Assembly (NCBI GenBank): GCA_031256445.1
Contig: JAIRQN010000037.1
Location: 1 to 32,181 of the forward strand
DNA length: 32,181 bases
Direction of reading: 5' to 3'
Source of the DNA: Treponema sp.
Lineage (GTDB): Bacteria > Spirochaetota > Spirochaetia > Treponematales > Breznakiellaceae
Below are positions 14,453 to 22,301 of this stretch, one piece after another. Position 1 is the first letter of the stretch. Each line of letters opens with the position of its first letter. Position numbers and translations under genes: made by a program. The notes below the pieces were generated by a model. It was given only the letters and a program-made list of their open reading frames with translations, had not been told where the DNA came from and ran no database searches.

Positions 14453-15784
14453 ATGGATGAGAATTTTGATTTTACGATAGAAGAGCTTGGAAAACCGACG
14501 ATTAAGTCACCGCTTGTCATGTCAAAGGTACAGGGAGATAAAATAGCCAATTATGTTACCGATGACAGGTTTGTGCGTTTAAGCTCATTTATACTGCCCG
14601 GAGATCAGCCGGCTGTTAAAAGATCACAGATACTGGAACGGGCAGGTCCCAGAGAGAACATTTATTTCACCCCGGCTCATGTGCACGCGGGGATTGTAAC
14701 CTGCGGCGGCCTTTGTCCGGGCATGAATGACGTTATTCGCGCCATAGTCCGCTGCCTTTGGTACAGATACGGAGTTACCAGAATTACCGGCATACGCTAC
14801 GGATACCTTGGTTTCCTGCCGGAGTACCAGTACGGGGTCAGACAGCTCGATCCTGATACAGTCGATGATATACATAAAATTGGCGGCACGTTTTTGGGCA
14901 GCGCGCGCGGCGGCGGAAGGGAAGTTGAGCAAATTGTCGATACAATGGAAAAACTGAACTTTAACATGTGCTTTGTAATCGGCGGAGACGGAACCCAGAG
15001 GGGTACGCTTGATATTGCCGAAGAAATAGAAAAAAGAAATTTAAAAATCGCGATGGTTGGAATTCCCAAAACAGTTGACAATGATTTTGCCCTGATTGAC
15101 CGCTCATTCGGTTTTAATACGGCGGTAGCCAAAGCGGTAGAAGTCGTATCCGCGGCGCATGTGGAAGCCGTCTCATCGATTAACGGCATCGGCCTTGTAA
15201 AGGTAATGGGCAGGGATTCCGGTTATATCGCGGCGCATACCGCGCTGGCAAGCCACGAGGTCAATTTTGTGCTGATACCGGAAGTGCCGTTTAATCTGGA
15301 AGGCTACAACGGCTTTTTAACTCATCTGGAAGACCGCCTGAAAAAACGCAGGCACGCGGTAATAATTGTGGCGGAAGGCGCAATGCAGGATCAGCTTCTT
15401 ACGGAGAAAAAATTTGACGCGGGCGGAAATGTGAAAATGGCGGATGTGGGCGTTTATCTTCGCAGCAGAATCATCAAGTATTTTGACGAAAAGAAAATGG
15501 AAATTAACCTTAAATATATCGATCCAAGTTACGCGATTCGCTCGGCTCCGGCAAACCCCGATGATTCAATTTACTGCGAACGTCTGGGCAACGCGGCGGC
15601 GCACGCGGGGATGGCGGGAAAGACAAAAGTGATTATCGGTCTTGTAAACAACAGGTTTGTCCACCTGCCGATTAAGTCTGTTATCACCCACCGCAACAAG
15701 GTAAATCCCGAAAGCAGCCTGTGGCGCGATACGTTAGACGCAACTCATCAGCCCGCGATGATGGTAAACAGGTTCGGCGGCTGA
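14453..15784 (+). CDS. pfkA: 6-phosphofructokinase, trypanosome/plant-type group
   Basis: This 443-residue enzyme phosphorylates fructose 6-phosphate in glycolysis. The ATG at 14453 is preferred: AAGGAG lies 9 bases upstream, whereas the in-frame TTG at 14447 is only 3 bases from it. Motifs seen are VTCGGLCPGMNDVIR, GGDGTQRG (177-184), GIPKTVDNDF (203-212), FGFNTAV, VMGRDSGYIA and IPEVPF. The residue after GGD is glycine, as in ATP-using enzymes, whereas PPi-using enzymes usually have aspartate there. The lysine in PKTVDND is shared by PPi enzymes and by the ATP-using trypanosome type. ATP is therefore the more likely donor. The N-terminal extension of about 80 residues fits the long-chain group. 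The gene is monocistronic, with a hairpin after the stop. Confidence 0.93.
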   Translation: MDENFDFTIEELGKPTIKSPLVMSKVQGDKIANYVTDDRFVRLSSFILPGDQPAVKRSQILERAGPRENIYFTPAHVHAGIVTCGGLCPGMNDVIRAIVRCLWYRYGVTRITGIRYGYLGFLPEYQYGVRQLDPDTVDDIHKIGGTFLGSARGGGREVEQIVDTMEKLNFNMCFVIGGDGTQRGTLDIAEEIEKRNLKIAMVGIPKTVDNDFALIDRSFGFNTAVAKAVEVVSAAHVEAVSSINGIGLVKVMGRDSGYIAAHTALASHEVNFVLIPEVPFNLEGYNGFLTHLEDRLKKRRHAVIIVAEGAMQDQLLTEKKFDAGGNVKMADVGVYLRSRIIKYFDEKKMEINLKYIDPSYAIRSAPANPDDSIYCERLGNAAAHAGMAGKTKVIIGLVNNRFVHLPIKSVITHRNKVNPESSLWRDTLDATHQPAMMVNRFGG

Positions 15785-15796
15785 TAATGTTACCCC

Positions 15797-15834
15797 GGAA
15801 CCTTTGAAATCTTACCGGGATTTTCAGAGGTTCC
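15797..15834. terminator. Hairpin between convergent genes, possible bidirectional terminator
   Basis: GGAACCT-TTGAAATC pairs with GATTTTCA-GAGGTTCC around a loop near TTACCGG, with one or two bulges. It lies between the stop of phosphofructokinase (15784) and the end of the convergent methyltransferase gene, whose last codons form the right arm. No long T-run follows on either strand, so intrinsic termination would be imperfect. Confidence 0.5.
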
Positions 15835-16681
15835 AGATGGCGTGAAGAAAGAGAGCCGCCGCCTGTGATACATTAAGGCTTTCTATATTGCCGGTGCCGG
15901 GAATGCGCAGCAGATGCGAACATCGATCTTTTACGTTTTTGGGAAGGCCGGTCTCTTCGTTGCCCAGGACAAGCGCTATACCGGGCCTTGTTTTCACTGT
16001 TTTAAAAATACCGCCAAGATCGCCGATGCGCCGCCTTGCCCTTGTGTCCGTACCTATTGTAACAATCCGTTTTGACGCATCTTTGAGAAACGCCGCCATG
16101 TTTGTCACGCTGCGTATAGTCAGATGCTCAAACGCGCCTTCGGCGACACGGTAGGCGCTGGTTGTAAGCCGTACCGCATCATCTTTCAGATGTACATCTG
16201 CTGGAACCTCAGCCGAACGCTCAAACCGGAGGTTTGTTGCGCGAAGGTTCCCCTCTTGGTGCGCCTCAAATGAAGCGTCTTTTTCGTTTAACACAATGAA
16301 CGAAACGTCAAAAAAAGCCGCCGCTCTCGCGATTGCGCCGAGGTTATGATCATTTCCCACCGAGTAAAGAACAACGCCCGTTTTTCTTTCATCCGCCCAG
16401 ATTTCAAGATCTTCCAGGCTCAGCGGCTCAATAACCGGCTCTTCGATCATTGCAACCACGCCCTGATGATGAACGCTTTTGCAGATACGCTCCAGCTCTT
16501 CATCATCGCAGATTTTATAGGGACGCTTGCGTTCGGCAAGCTGTTTGCAAATTCCGGTAAATGACTGAAGACGGTCTTCGCGAAGGAAGAGCCGGTTAAT
16601 TGTCTGAGGATGATATTCCGCCGCGGCAAGAACGGCGTTAAAGCCGCAGACCGCAAGCTCATCGGTCAATTTATTGCGCAT
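15824..16681 (-). CDS. SPOUT-class TrmH/RlmB-like RNA 2'-O-methyltransferase
   Basis: This 285-residue protein has an N-terminal substrate-binding region (about 10-80, including FNAVLAAAEYHPQTINRLFL) and a C-terminal SPOUT knot domain. Motif 1 is NLGAIARAAAFF (113-124), motif 2 is LVLGNEETGLP (238-248), and motif 3 is IPGTGNIESLNVSQAAALFLH (260-280). Such enzymes methylate a ribose in rRNA or tRNA using S-adenosylmethionine; the exact target cannot be read off. The ATG at 16681 is preferred over an in-frame TTG at 16699 because MRNKLTDELAVCGFNAV resembles the family start. No Shine-Dalgarno sequence precedes it; a -10-like TATTTT ends 5 bases upstream, suggesting a leaderless message. It is divergent from the acyl-CoA synthetase gene. 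Confidence 0.88.
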   Translation of the reverse strand: MRNKLTDELAVCGFNAVLAAAEYHPQTINRLFLREDRLQSFTGICKQLAERKRPYKICDDEELERICKSVHHQGVVAMIEEPVIEPLSLEDLEIWADERKTGVVLYSVGNDHNLGAIARAAAFFDVSFIVLNEKDASFEAHQEGNLRATNLRFERSAEVPADVHLKDDAVRLTTSAYRVAEGAFEHLTIRSVTNMAAFLKDASKRIVTIGTDTRARRRIGDLGGIFKTVKTRPGIALVLGNEETGLPKNVKDRCSHLLRIPGTGNIESLNVSQAAALFLHAIWNL

Positions 16682-16686
16682 GGTTA

Positions 16687-16738
16687 AAAATATTAACAAA
16701 ACCCATGTTTTGCAAGTGCCTGTAATTTCGATTATATT
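16687..16738. promoter_or_regulatory. Back-to-back promoters sharing one palindromic -35 hexamer
   Basis: TTGCAA at 16710-16715 is its own reverse complement. Rightward, a 17-base spacer leads to TATATT (16733-16738), with ATGs at 16742 and 16745. Leftward, a 17-base spacer leads to TATTTT (16692 down to 16687), with ATG at 16681. Neither gene has a Shine-Dalgarno sequence. Predicted starts fall on or within a base or two of the start codons. Confidence 0.55.
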
Positions 16739-16741
16739 TAT

Positions 16742-18691
16742 ATGATGGAACAGACGCTTCCGCTGATGATAAGGTCAAGAGCGGGTAATACGCCTGATAT
16801 TATCATTCAGTATTACAAAGACAAAGAAGGAAAATACCATTCGATCACCTACCGGCAGTTTTATGAGAATGTGCGCTATACCGCGGCAGGCCTTATGGAA
16901 CTTGGCGTCAGGCGCGGCGATACAGTAGGTTTAATTTCAGATAACCGCAGGGAGTGGATGGTTACCGACTTCGGTATTCTTTCAACCGGCGCAGCGGATG
17001 TCCCGCGCGGATGTGACATAACATTGCAGGAACTGACATACATTCTGGGATTCACAGGCTGCGCGCTCGTCTTTGCGGAAAATGAAAAGCAAATCCAAAA
17101 GATTCTCTCATGCAGAAAAGAGCTCCCCGCCATTAAAACCCTGATAACATTTGAGCCGGCCGGCAGCGAAACCAAAGAAGCGGCCGCAAAAGAAGGAATA
17201 GAAATCCTGCTCTTCGGCGATGTAATGGAGCTGGGGAAAAAACGCGAAATCGCGCATCCAGGCGGAGCGGAAACAGAAATGGACAAGGGCGGCGGCGAAG
17301 ACACGGCGACAATTATTTTCACATCGGGAACAACAGGCGAGCCTAAGGGCGTTGTGCTGTCACACAGGAATTTTTTGTGCCAGATGCCCGCCTTCAGACT
17401 GTTCTTTGAAATAAAGGAAGGCGATATCTGGCTTTCCATGCTGCCCGTCTGGCATGTTTATGAACGGGTAGTAGAGTACGCGATTTTTTATTACGGGACA
17501 ACCATCGCCTATTCAAAAATAATCGCTTCGGTATTGATGGAGGATTTTCTGACCATAAAGCCTAACTGGATGGTAAGCGTCCCCCGCGCATGGGAAGCAA
17601 TTATGGACTCCATAAACAGGCAGATTAAATCCATGGGCGGATTTACAAAAAAAATGTTTGACATCGCCGTCTCTCTTTCCATGATTTACACATATTATAA
17701 AGACCTGACTTTCGGCCTAATTCCGCGTTTTCACAGACGGGCGCGCTTCCTTGATTCATTATTCGGGTTTCTGCCCTGGCTTTTGTTTTTACCTGTCAGA
17801 GGGCTTGCGCAGATTGCGGTCTTTAACAGGATAAAGAAAAAATTCGGAGGCCGCTTCAGGGCGGGAATTTCCGGCGGAGGCTCGCTGCCTGCGGAAACGG
17901 ATCTGTTTTTTAACTCGATAGGAATCCGCCTGCAGGAAGCCTACGGCCTTACGGAGACCGCCCCTCTTGTTTCCGTGCGGCAGTTTAAAAAATCGCGGCG
18001 CGGAACAATCGGGCAGCTGCTTCCCGGCACAGAAGTGAAAATTCTGGCTAACCAGGAACGGGATACGGCGGAAACCCCGCGTTACGCCGGCAACCCGCTG
18101 CCGCCCGGACATAACGGGATAATTTATGTACGGGGCGCCCAGGTAATGAAAGGTTACTACAAAAAAGAAGAAGCCACTTCCGCCGTTTTAAGCGAAGACG
18201 GCTGGTTTAACACAGGCGACATTGGAATGCTTACATACGACAATGAATTGCGCATAACAGGCCGGGCGAAAGACACAATTGTTATCCGCAGCGGCGAAAA
18301 TGTGGAGCCTGTTCCCATTGAATGTAAACTGAGGGAAAGCCCCTATATTATGCAGTGCATGGTAGCGGGTCAGGATCAAAAAAATCTGGCCGCGCTCATC
18401 GTTCCGCGACAGCAGGCTGTCATGGACTTTGCCGAAGAAAACGCAATCCCCATTGTGGATTACGATTTACTGCTTCAGCAGCCGGAAATAAACGCGATAA
18501 TCGCGTCAGAAATCGCCGATCGCGTTTGTTCAAAAGCGGGTTTTAGGCCGTATGAGAGGATATATAAATTTATACTTTTGCCGAAGCCTTTTGAGACCGG
18601 AAAGGAACTTTCGGGAAAAGGCGAACTGCTTCGCAGCAGAATCACGGCGTTATATGCAAAAGAAATTCAAAAACTCTTTAATAACGGTTAA
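16742..18691 (+). CDS. Long-chain fatty acid--CoA ligase (AMP-forming)
   Basis: This protein of 649 residues (648 if the second ATG at 16745 is used) is a member of the acyl-adenylate-forming superfamily. It shows the AMP-binding loop FTSGTTGEPKGVVLSHRNF (about 197-215), LPVWHVYER, the A5 motif YGLTETAP, GWFNTGDIG, and the hinge/A8 segment ITGRAKDTIVIRSGENVEP. A membrane-associating hydrophobic stretch (FGFLPWLLFLPVRGLAQIAVF, middle of the protein) is common in long-chain enzymes. It activates fatty acids to acyl-CoA with ATP at the membrane, for lipid synthesis in an organism that probably takes up fatty acids. There is no Shine-Dalgarno sequence; the predicted transcription start coincides with the second ATG. 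A terminator-like hairpin lies 115 bases downstream. Confidence 0.92.
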   Translation: MMEQTLPLMIRSRAGNTPDIIIQYYKDKEGKYHSITYRQFYENVRYTAAGLMELGVRRGDTVGLISDNRREWMVTDFGILSTGAADVPRGCDITLQELTYILGFTGCALVFAENEKQIQKILSCRKELPAIKTLITFEPAGSETKEAAAKEGIEILLFGDVMELGKKREIAHPGGAETEMDKGGGEDTATIIFTSGTTGEPKGVVLSHRNFLCQMPAFRLFFEIKEGDIWLSMLPVWHVYERVVEYAIFYYGTTIAYSKIIASVLMEDFLTIKPNWMVSVPRAWEAIMDSINRQIKSMGGFTKKMFDIAVSLSMIYTYYKDLTFGLIPRFHRRARFLDSLFGFLPWLLFLPVRGLAQIAVFNRIKKKFGGRFRAGISGGGSLPAETDLFFNSIGIRLQEAYGLTETAPLVSVRQFKKSRRGTIGQLLPGTEVKILANQERDTAETPRYAGNPLPPGHNGIIYVRGAQVMKGYYKKEEATSAVLSEDGWFNTGDIGMLTYDNELRITGRAKDTIVIRSGENVEPVPIECKLRESPYIMQCMVAGQDQKNLAALIVPRQQAVMDFAEENAIPIVDYDLLLQQPEINAIIASEIADRVCSKAGFRPYERIYKFILLPKPFETGKELSGKGELLRSRITALYAKEIQKLFNNG

Positions 18692-18805
18692 TTAATTGTT
18701 AATAATGTTAAAAATTCATTTAAAATATTAAATTTTAATTAATGTACTTTTCTTTTTTTAGATTCCTCTGATATTTAAGGCAGGTATTTTAAAAAAAGGA
18801 TTCAT

Positions 18806-18828
18806 GCAGCCGTAGGCTGCGCCTTTTT
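18806..18828 (+). terminator. Intrinsic terminator or leader attenuator
   Basis: GCAGCC (18806-18811), loop GTA, GGCTGC (18815-18820), then GCC and TTTTT (18824-18828). It could end the acyl-CoA synthetase transcript. It also sits only 9 bases before the AGGAGG of the next gene, so it would lie in that gene's leader if the promoter is in the AT-rich DNA upstream. Confidence 0.7.
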
Positions 18829-18851
18829 AATAAATCAGGAGGAAAATGAAA

Positions 18852-20072
18852 ATGAAGAAGTCTGTTGTAATCACAGTAATATTTATGATTATTACTGGAA
18901 CAGTCTGCGCGCCGGACAAACTGGATGCGCAGGATCTAAAGTTCGACGGCTACATTGAAAGCGGACTGGGAGTTTGGAGCACCAATGATGAAAATCAGGA
19001 TACGCTGGTTAAGGCATTCGCGGTTGATTCGGAGAGGGACGGTTATCGTTTCAGGTTTAACGGCATTTATCAGAATGAAGAGAAAAACGCCGGCGCAAGA
19101 TTCCGGTTTCAATCCCAGGGCAGAATGGATACCGCTGGATATTTCTCGCTTCCCTATGCCTATGGCTGGGTAACATTCCTGAACAATATTTTTAACCTTG
19201 CCGGCGGCATTATAGATGACAGCGCATATACAACCGCCGACTGGTGGTTCAATGATGACTCCGGCGAAGGCCTTGGATTGCTTCTTAAAATAAATCCTGT
19301 TACAGGTCTCAGTCTTGGAATTGGCTCTTATGTCATCAGTCAGCAGAGCAGCGGCAGCAACAATATTCTTCAGACCGGCAGCGGACTGCCGAATTTCGGA
19401 AATATCAGGCTGAAACCGGACGAGGTTAAATATACATTTAACGCGGCCTATACTCTTGCTGACGCTTTCCGTATTGGCGCGGGTTTCCGTCCAAAAAATA
19501 ACGCCGGCTGGAATGACGGACAGGAAACAAATACAGGAAGGGAAGAAACAAGCCAATTAACAGGTGAATTACGGTTGCTTGCGGTTAAGGATCTGACTGC
19601 GGTTATTATAGGCATACTTAACAAACTTGATGAATTCAGGGATAACGGGGATATTACCCTGTCCGAGACTTTCGCATACAGGATTAACAGGGAATTCACA
19701 CTGGGGTTTAACGCTGTGCAATTTTTTTATAACAGGCCAGCGGACAAAAACCCTGCTTTTTTGTTTTACCTGTGGGGAAGTTACGCATTTGGCAAAATCG
19801 TACCCAGATTGGATTTAGCGTATTTTATAAACGGACGAAGCAATACTACAACAAGCTCCGCCGTATATCACAGAAGAGGTTTTACGCCAGGCGATGATTT
19901 ATCGGTTTTCAGTATAAGACCATCGATTAAAATCAATCTGGACAGTAAAACATTTTTGGAAATCGGCGATGTTATCAATTTAGATTCATCAAAAAATGAT
20001 ATCTATCACAGTAATACAAAAAACTCAATGTGTTCCAATGTGTTCTACATTGATATGAAGTGGAGTTTTTAG
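18852..20072 (+). CDS. Predicted outer-membrane beta-barrel protein (porin-like), unknown family
   Basis: This 406-residue protein (ATG at 18852, 9 bases from AGGAGG; the ATG at 18846 is only 3 bases away) has a signal peptide, MKKSVVITVIFMIITGTVCA, with probable cleavage after CA or after LDA-Q. The mature part alternates polar and hydrophobic residues with many Gly/Tyr/Phe and no helical membrane segments: e.g. FDGYIESGLGVW, YRFRFNGIYQN, AGARFRFQSQG, AFRIGAGFRP. It ends in FYIDMKWSF, with the terminal phenylalanine typical of barrels folded by the Bam complex. It is thus probably a channel or surface protein. I cannot name the family or the substrate. It appears to be transcribed alone. Confidence 0.7.
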   Translation: MKKSVVITVIFMIITGTVCAPDKLDAQDLKFDGYIESGLGVWSTNDENQDTLVKAFAVDSERDGYRFRFNGIYQNEEKNAGARFRFQSQGRMDTAGYFSLPYAYGWVTFLNNIFNLAGGIIDDSAYTTADWWFNDDSGEGLGLLLKINPVTGLSLGIGSYVISQQSSGSNNILQTGSGLPNFGNIRLKPDEVKYTFNAAYTLADAFRIGAGFRPKNNAGWNDGQETNTGREETSQLTGELRLLAVKDLTAVIIGILNKLDEFRDNGDITLSETFAYRINREFTLGFNAVQFFYNRPADKNPAFLFYLWGSYAFGKIVPRLDLAYFINGRSNTTTSSAVYHRRGFTPGDDLSVFSIRPSIKINLDSKTFLEIGDVINLDSSKNDIYHSNTKNSMCSNVFYIDMKWSF

Positions 20073-20101
20073 TAATATATCAGGATCGGCCGGACTGACG
20101 C

Positions 20102-20131
20102 TTGATCGTTATCCGGTTATTGCATTAATAT
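20102..20131 (+). promoter_or_regulatory. Promoter of the SRP RNA gene
   Basis: TTGATC (20102-20107) and TAATAT (20126-20131) are 18 bases apart. The predicted start, near 20138, agrees with the first base of the terminal stem of the RNA. Confidence 0.6.
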
Positions 20132-20137
20132 AAAGTG

Positions 20138-20247
20138 TCCGCGTCAGGAACCATGCGGGCAGATGCCGCCCAATCCCGCCAGGTCCGGAAGGAAGCAACG
20201 GTAAGCGGAGGTCTGCCGCGCCGTGGCCCTCCTGATGCGGGCATTTT
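20138..20247 (+). ncRNA. ffs: Bacterial small signal recognition particle RNA (4.5S RNA)
   Basis: The conserved domain IV hairpin is present: CCAGGTCCGGAAGGAAGCA (20179-20197), with the GGAA tetraloop and the asymmetric loop that binds the Ffh M domain. The ends pair: CCGCGTCAGGA (20139-20149) with TCCTGATGCGG (20230-20240), one G-U wobble, and GGCAGA with TCTGCC further in. A T-run at 20244-20248 ends transcription. The short form lacks an Alu domain, as in most Gram-negative bacteria. The RNA works with Ffh to deliver membrane proteins co-translationally. Placement just upstream of dnaX is a common bacterial arrangement. Confidence 0.95.
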
Positions 20248-20359
20248 TCATTAGAGTTGTTCGATAACCTCAGTTATACAAGTCCATTAAACAATTTGAC
20301 TCACTTCGCGAAAACCAGTCAAGAAAATTCGGCCTCTGGTATTTTACCGGTTTTTTCTA

Positions 20360-20365
20360 TATACT
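20360..20365 (+). promoter_or_regulatory. Possible -10 element for leaderless dnaX
   Basis: TATACT ends 6 bases before the dnaX ATG at 20372, so the first transcribed base would be the A of the start codon. No Shine-Dalgarno sequence is present. The -35 region is weak (TGGTAT at 20337-20342), so a longer transcript from upstream cannot be excluded. Confidence 0.4.
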
Positions 20366-20371
20366 GATTTA

Positions 20372-21955
20372 ATGACAAAGGCGACGACTCCGGTCTATGA
20401 GGTAACCGCTGCAAAATACAGGCCAAAAACTTTTGATGAACTTGCGGGACAGGAATTTGTTGTATCCACAATAAGGAATTCATTAAAAAGCGGGCATATC
20501 GCCCACGCTTACCTGTTCTCGGGACCGAGAGGCTGCGGAAAGACCAGCGCCGCACGTATTCTGGCGCGTTCATTGAACTGCGAAAAAGCAGTAACGGACG
20601 GCGAAAAATTCAGCGGAAACCCCTGCGGCGGAGCAGGCGCGGACGGCAAAGAGGCGGAAATTTGCGATAACTGCCGCGCCATCAGCCAGGGCGCCAGCAT
20701 GGATGTGATCGAAATTGACGGCGCATCGAACAACTCAGTCAATGATGTGCGGCAAATCAAGGATGAAGTGCTTTTCCCGCCGCAGTCAGGCCGCTACAAA
20801 GTCTACATCATCGACGAAGTGCATATGCTTTCTGGCGGCGCTTTTAACGCGCTTTTAAAAACAATTGAAGAGCCGCCGCCTTATATCATTTTTATTTTCG
20901 CTACAACAGAACTGCACAAGGTTCCGGCGACTATTAAAAGCCGCTGCCAGCAGTTTAATTTCCGGCTCATACCGGTAGAGACAATTCAGGGGATACTGAA
21001 AAAAATCTGCGTCGAAATGAAAATTGAAGCTGAAGATAACGCGCTTTTCTGGATAGCAAGAGAATCTACGGGGAGCATGAGGGACGCCTTTACGCTTTTT
21101 GATCAGGTAGTCTCTTTCTCTTCCGGCAGTATCCGGGGCGGTGTAATACGCGAAAAACTCGGCATAACAGGCCTTGAAAAACTTAATGCTCTCGCGGAAA
21201 CCTGCGCGGCTAATGACGCTCCGGGCGCATTCGCGCTGACCGATGAAATAATCGGCAGCGGCGTTGCAATCGAACAGTTCATAATAGACCTTGCGGGTTA
21301 TTACAGAAGTCTGCTGTTAATAAAAAACGGCATAACAAGAGAATCTCTTTTAGGCTACCCGCCCGCTTTTTTCTCCGCGAAGGCGCTGGAAACTTACGAT
21401 TCAACCCGCCTTGAACAGGCGCTTGATATTTTGCTGGACTGCCACAGGAACACCCGCTTTACAGTGTCTCCGCGTTTTGAACTTGAAACTGCGGTTTCCA
21501 AATTGACATGGTTAAGCCGCTGGATTTCGCAGTCAGAACTAAAAGAAGCAATGGATAACGCGCAGGATGTTCTTTTACATTCAGGTTCCGCCGCGCAGCC
21601 GCGCGCTGTAAAAGATCAATCCGGTAATACCGCGTCAGAACGGCTGAAAAGCAGCACGGCGCCGGCAAATCCAAAAAGCGGCGGCGCATCAGGCGGAGAC
21701 AGATCGTTATCTGACGATCTTATGCGCGTAATCGCGGCGAAGGAAAACACCGCGCCCGCTGAATACGGAACTCCCGAAGAAGAAGATTTTCCCATGTGGG
21801 ACAGCGTAAAAAATGAAAATTCAGAACAAAAGGAAAATACGGAAACGGAAATCCCGCCGGGTCCTGAGGCGCAGTTACCAGAGCACAATGCAACGCAGTT
21901 ACCGGAACAGGTTGAGCGCGTACTTTCATTTTTTCCCGGAACAATAGTCGAGTAA
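20372..21955 (+). CDS. dnaX: DNA polymerase III subunit gamma/tau
   Basis: This 527-residue clamp-loader ATPase begins with the family pattern YEVTAAKYRPKTFDELAGQEFVV. The Walker A loop is GPRGCGKTS (51-59); zinc-module cysteines are C70, C85, C98 and C101; Walker B/DEVH is at 148-151; the SRC box is in IKSRCQQFNFR; sensor 2 lies near STGSMRDAFTLFDQ. The C-terminal 130 residues are low-complexity and shorter than tau of E. coli. I see no slippery heptamer that would make a separate gamma product. The protein loads the sliding clamp and organises the replisome. It is followed 10 bases later by ybaB, forming dnaX-ybaB-recR. The start has no ribosome site (see the -10 at 20360). Confidence 0.95.
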   Translation: MTKATTPVYEVTAAKYRPKTFDELAGQEFVVSTIRNSLKSGHIAHAYLFSGPRGCGKTSAARILARSLNCEKAVTDGEKFSGNPCGGAGADGKEAEICDNCRAISQGASMDVIEIDGASNNSVNDVRQIKDEVLFPPQSGRYKVYIIDEVHMLSGGAFNALLKTIEEPPPYIIFIFATTELHKVPATIKSRCQQFNFRLIPVETIQGILKKICVEMKIEAEDNALFWIARESTGSMRDAFTLFDQVVSFSSGSIRGGVIREKLGITGLEKLNALAETCAANDAPGAFALTDEIIGSGVAIEQFIIDLAGYYRSLLLIKNGITRESLLGYPPAFFSAKALETYDSTRLEQALDILLDCHRNTRFTVSPRFELETAVSKLTWLSRWISQSELKEAMDNAQDVLLHSGSAAQPRAVKDQSGNTASERLKSSTAPANPKSGGASGGDRSLSDDLMRVIAAKENTAPAEYGTPEEEDFPMWDSVKNENSEQKENTETEIPPGPEAQLPEHNATQLPEQVERVLSFFPGTIVE

Positions 21956-21965
21956 CGGAGCAAAT

Positions 21966-22301
21966 ATGAATATAAATCCATTTGACATTTTAAAAAACGC
22001 GCAGAAAATCCAGGAGCAGATGAGCGGCTTTCAGGAAAAGCTGGAAACCATTTCGGCTACAGGCGCTTCCGGCGGCAGTATGGTAGAAGTTGATCTTAAC
22101 GGAAAGTTTGACGTTATCGCGGTGCGTCTGTCGCCGCAGGCAATGGATTGTGACGCGGAAATGCTGCAGGATCTGATAATGGCGGCTTTTTCGGACGGGA
22201 TGGCAAAAATAAAAGAAATGATAAGCGGCCAGTTCGGCGCGCTGACCGGCGGTATGAATATTCCGGGTTTTCCGGGAGCCGGCTTTCCGGGGACAACGTG
22301 A
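21966..22301 (+). CDS. ybaB: YbaB/EbfC nucleoid-associated protein
   Basis: This 111-residue protein has the YbaB/EbfC pattern: MNINPFDILKNAQKIQEQMSGFQEKLETI, then ATGASGGSMVEVDLNGKFDVIAVRLSPQA, and a C-terminal helical part rich in M and G (GGMNIPGFPG). Family members form dimeric tweezers that bind DNA and affect nucleoid structure and gene expression. GGAG lies about 6 bases before the ATG. Its stop overlaps the GTG start of recR (GTGA), so the two genes are translationally coupled. Confidence 0.93.
   Translation: MNINPFDILKNAQKIQEQMSGFQEKLETISATGASGGSMVEVDLNGKFDVIAVRLSPQAMDCDAEMLQDLIMAAFSDGMAKIKEMISGQFGALTGGMNIPGFPGAGFPGTT

Noticed and set aside
20296-20322. TTGACT/AGTCAA inverted repeat before dnaX
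   Set aside because: Only six base pairs with a 15-base loop and no T-run; not enough to call a terminator or operator.
21500-21955. Programmed frameshift in dnaX producing gamma
   Set aside because: No A/T-rich slippery heptamer with a following stem is visible in the coding frame.
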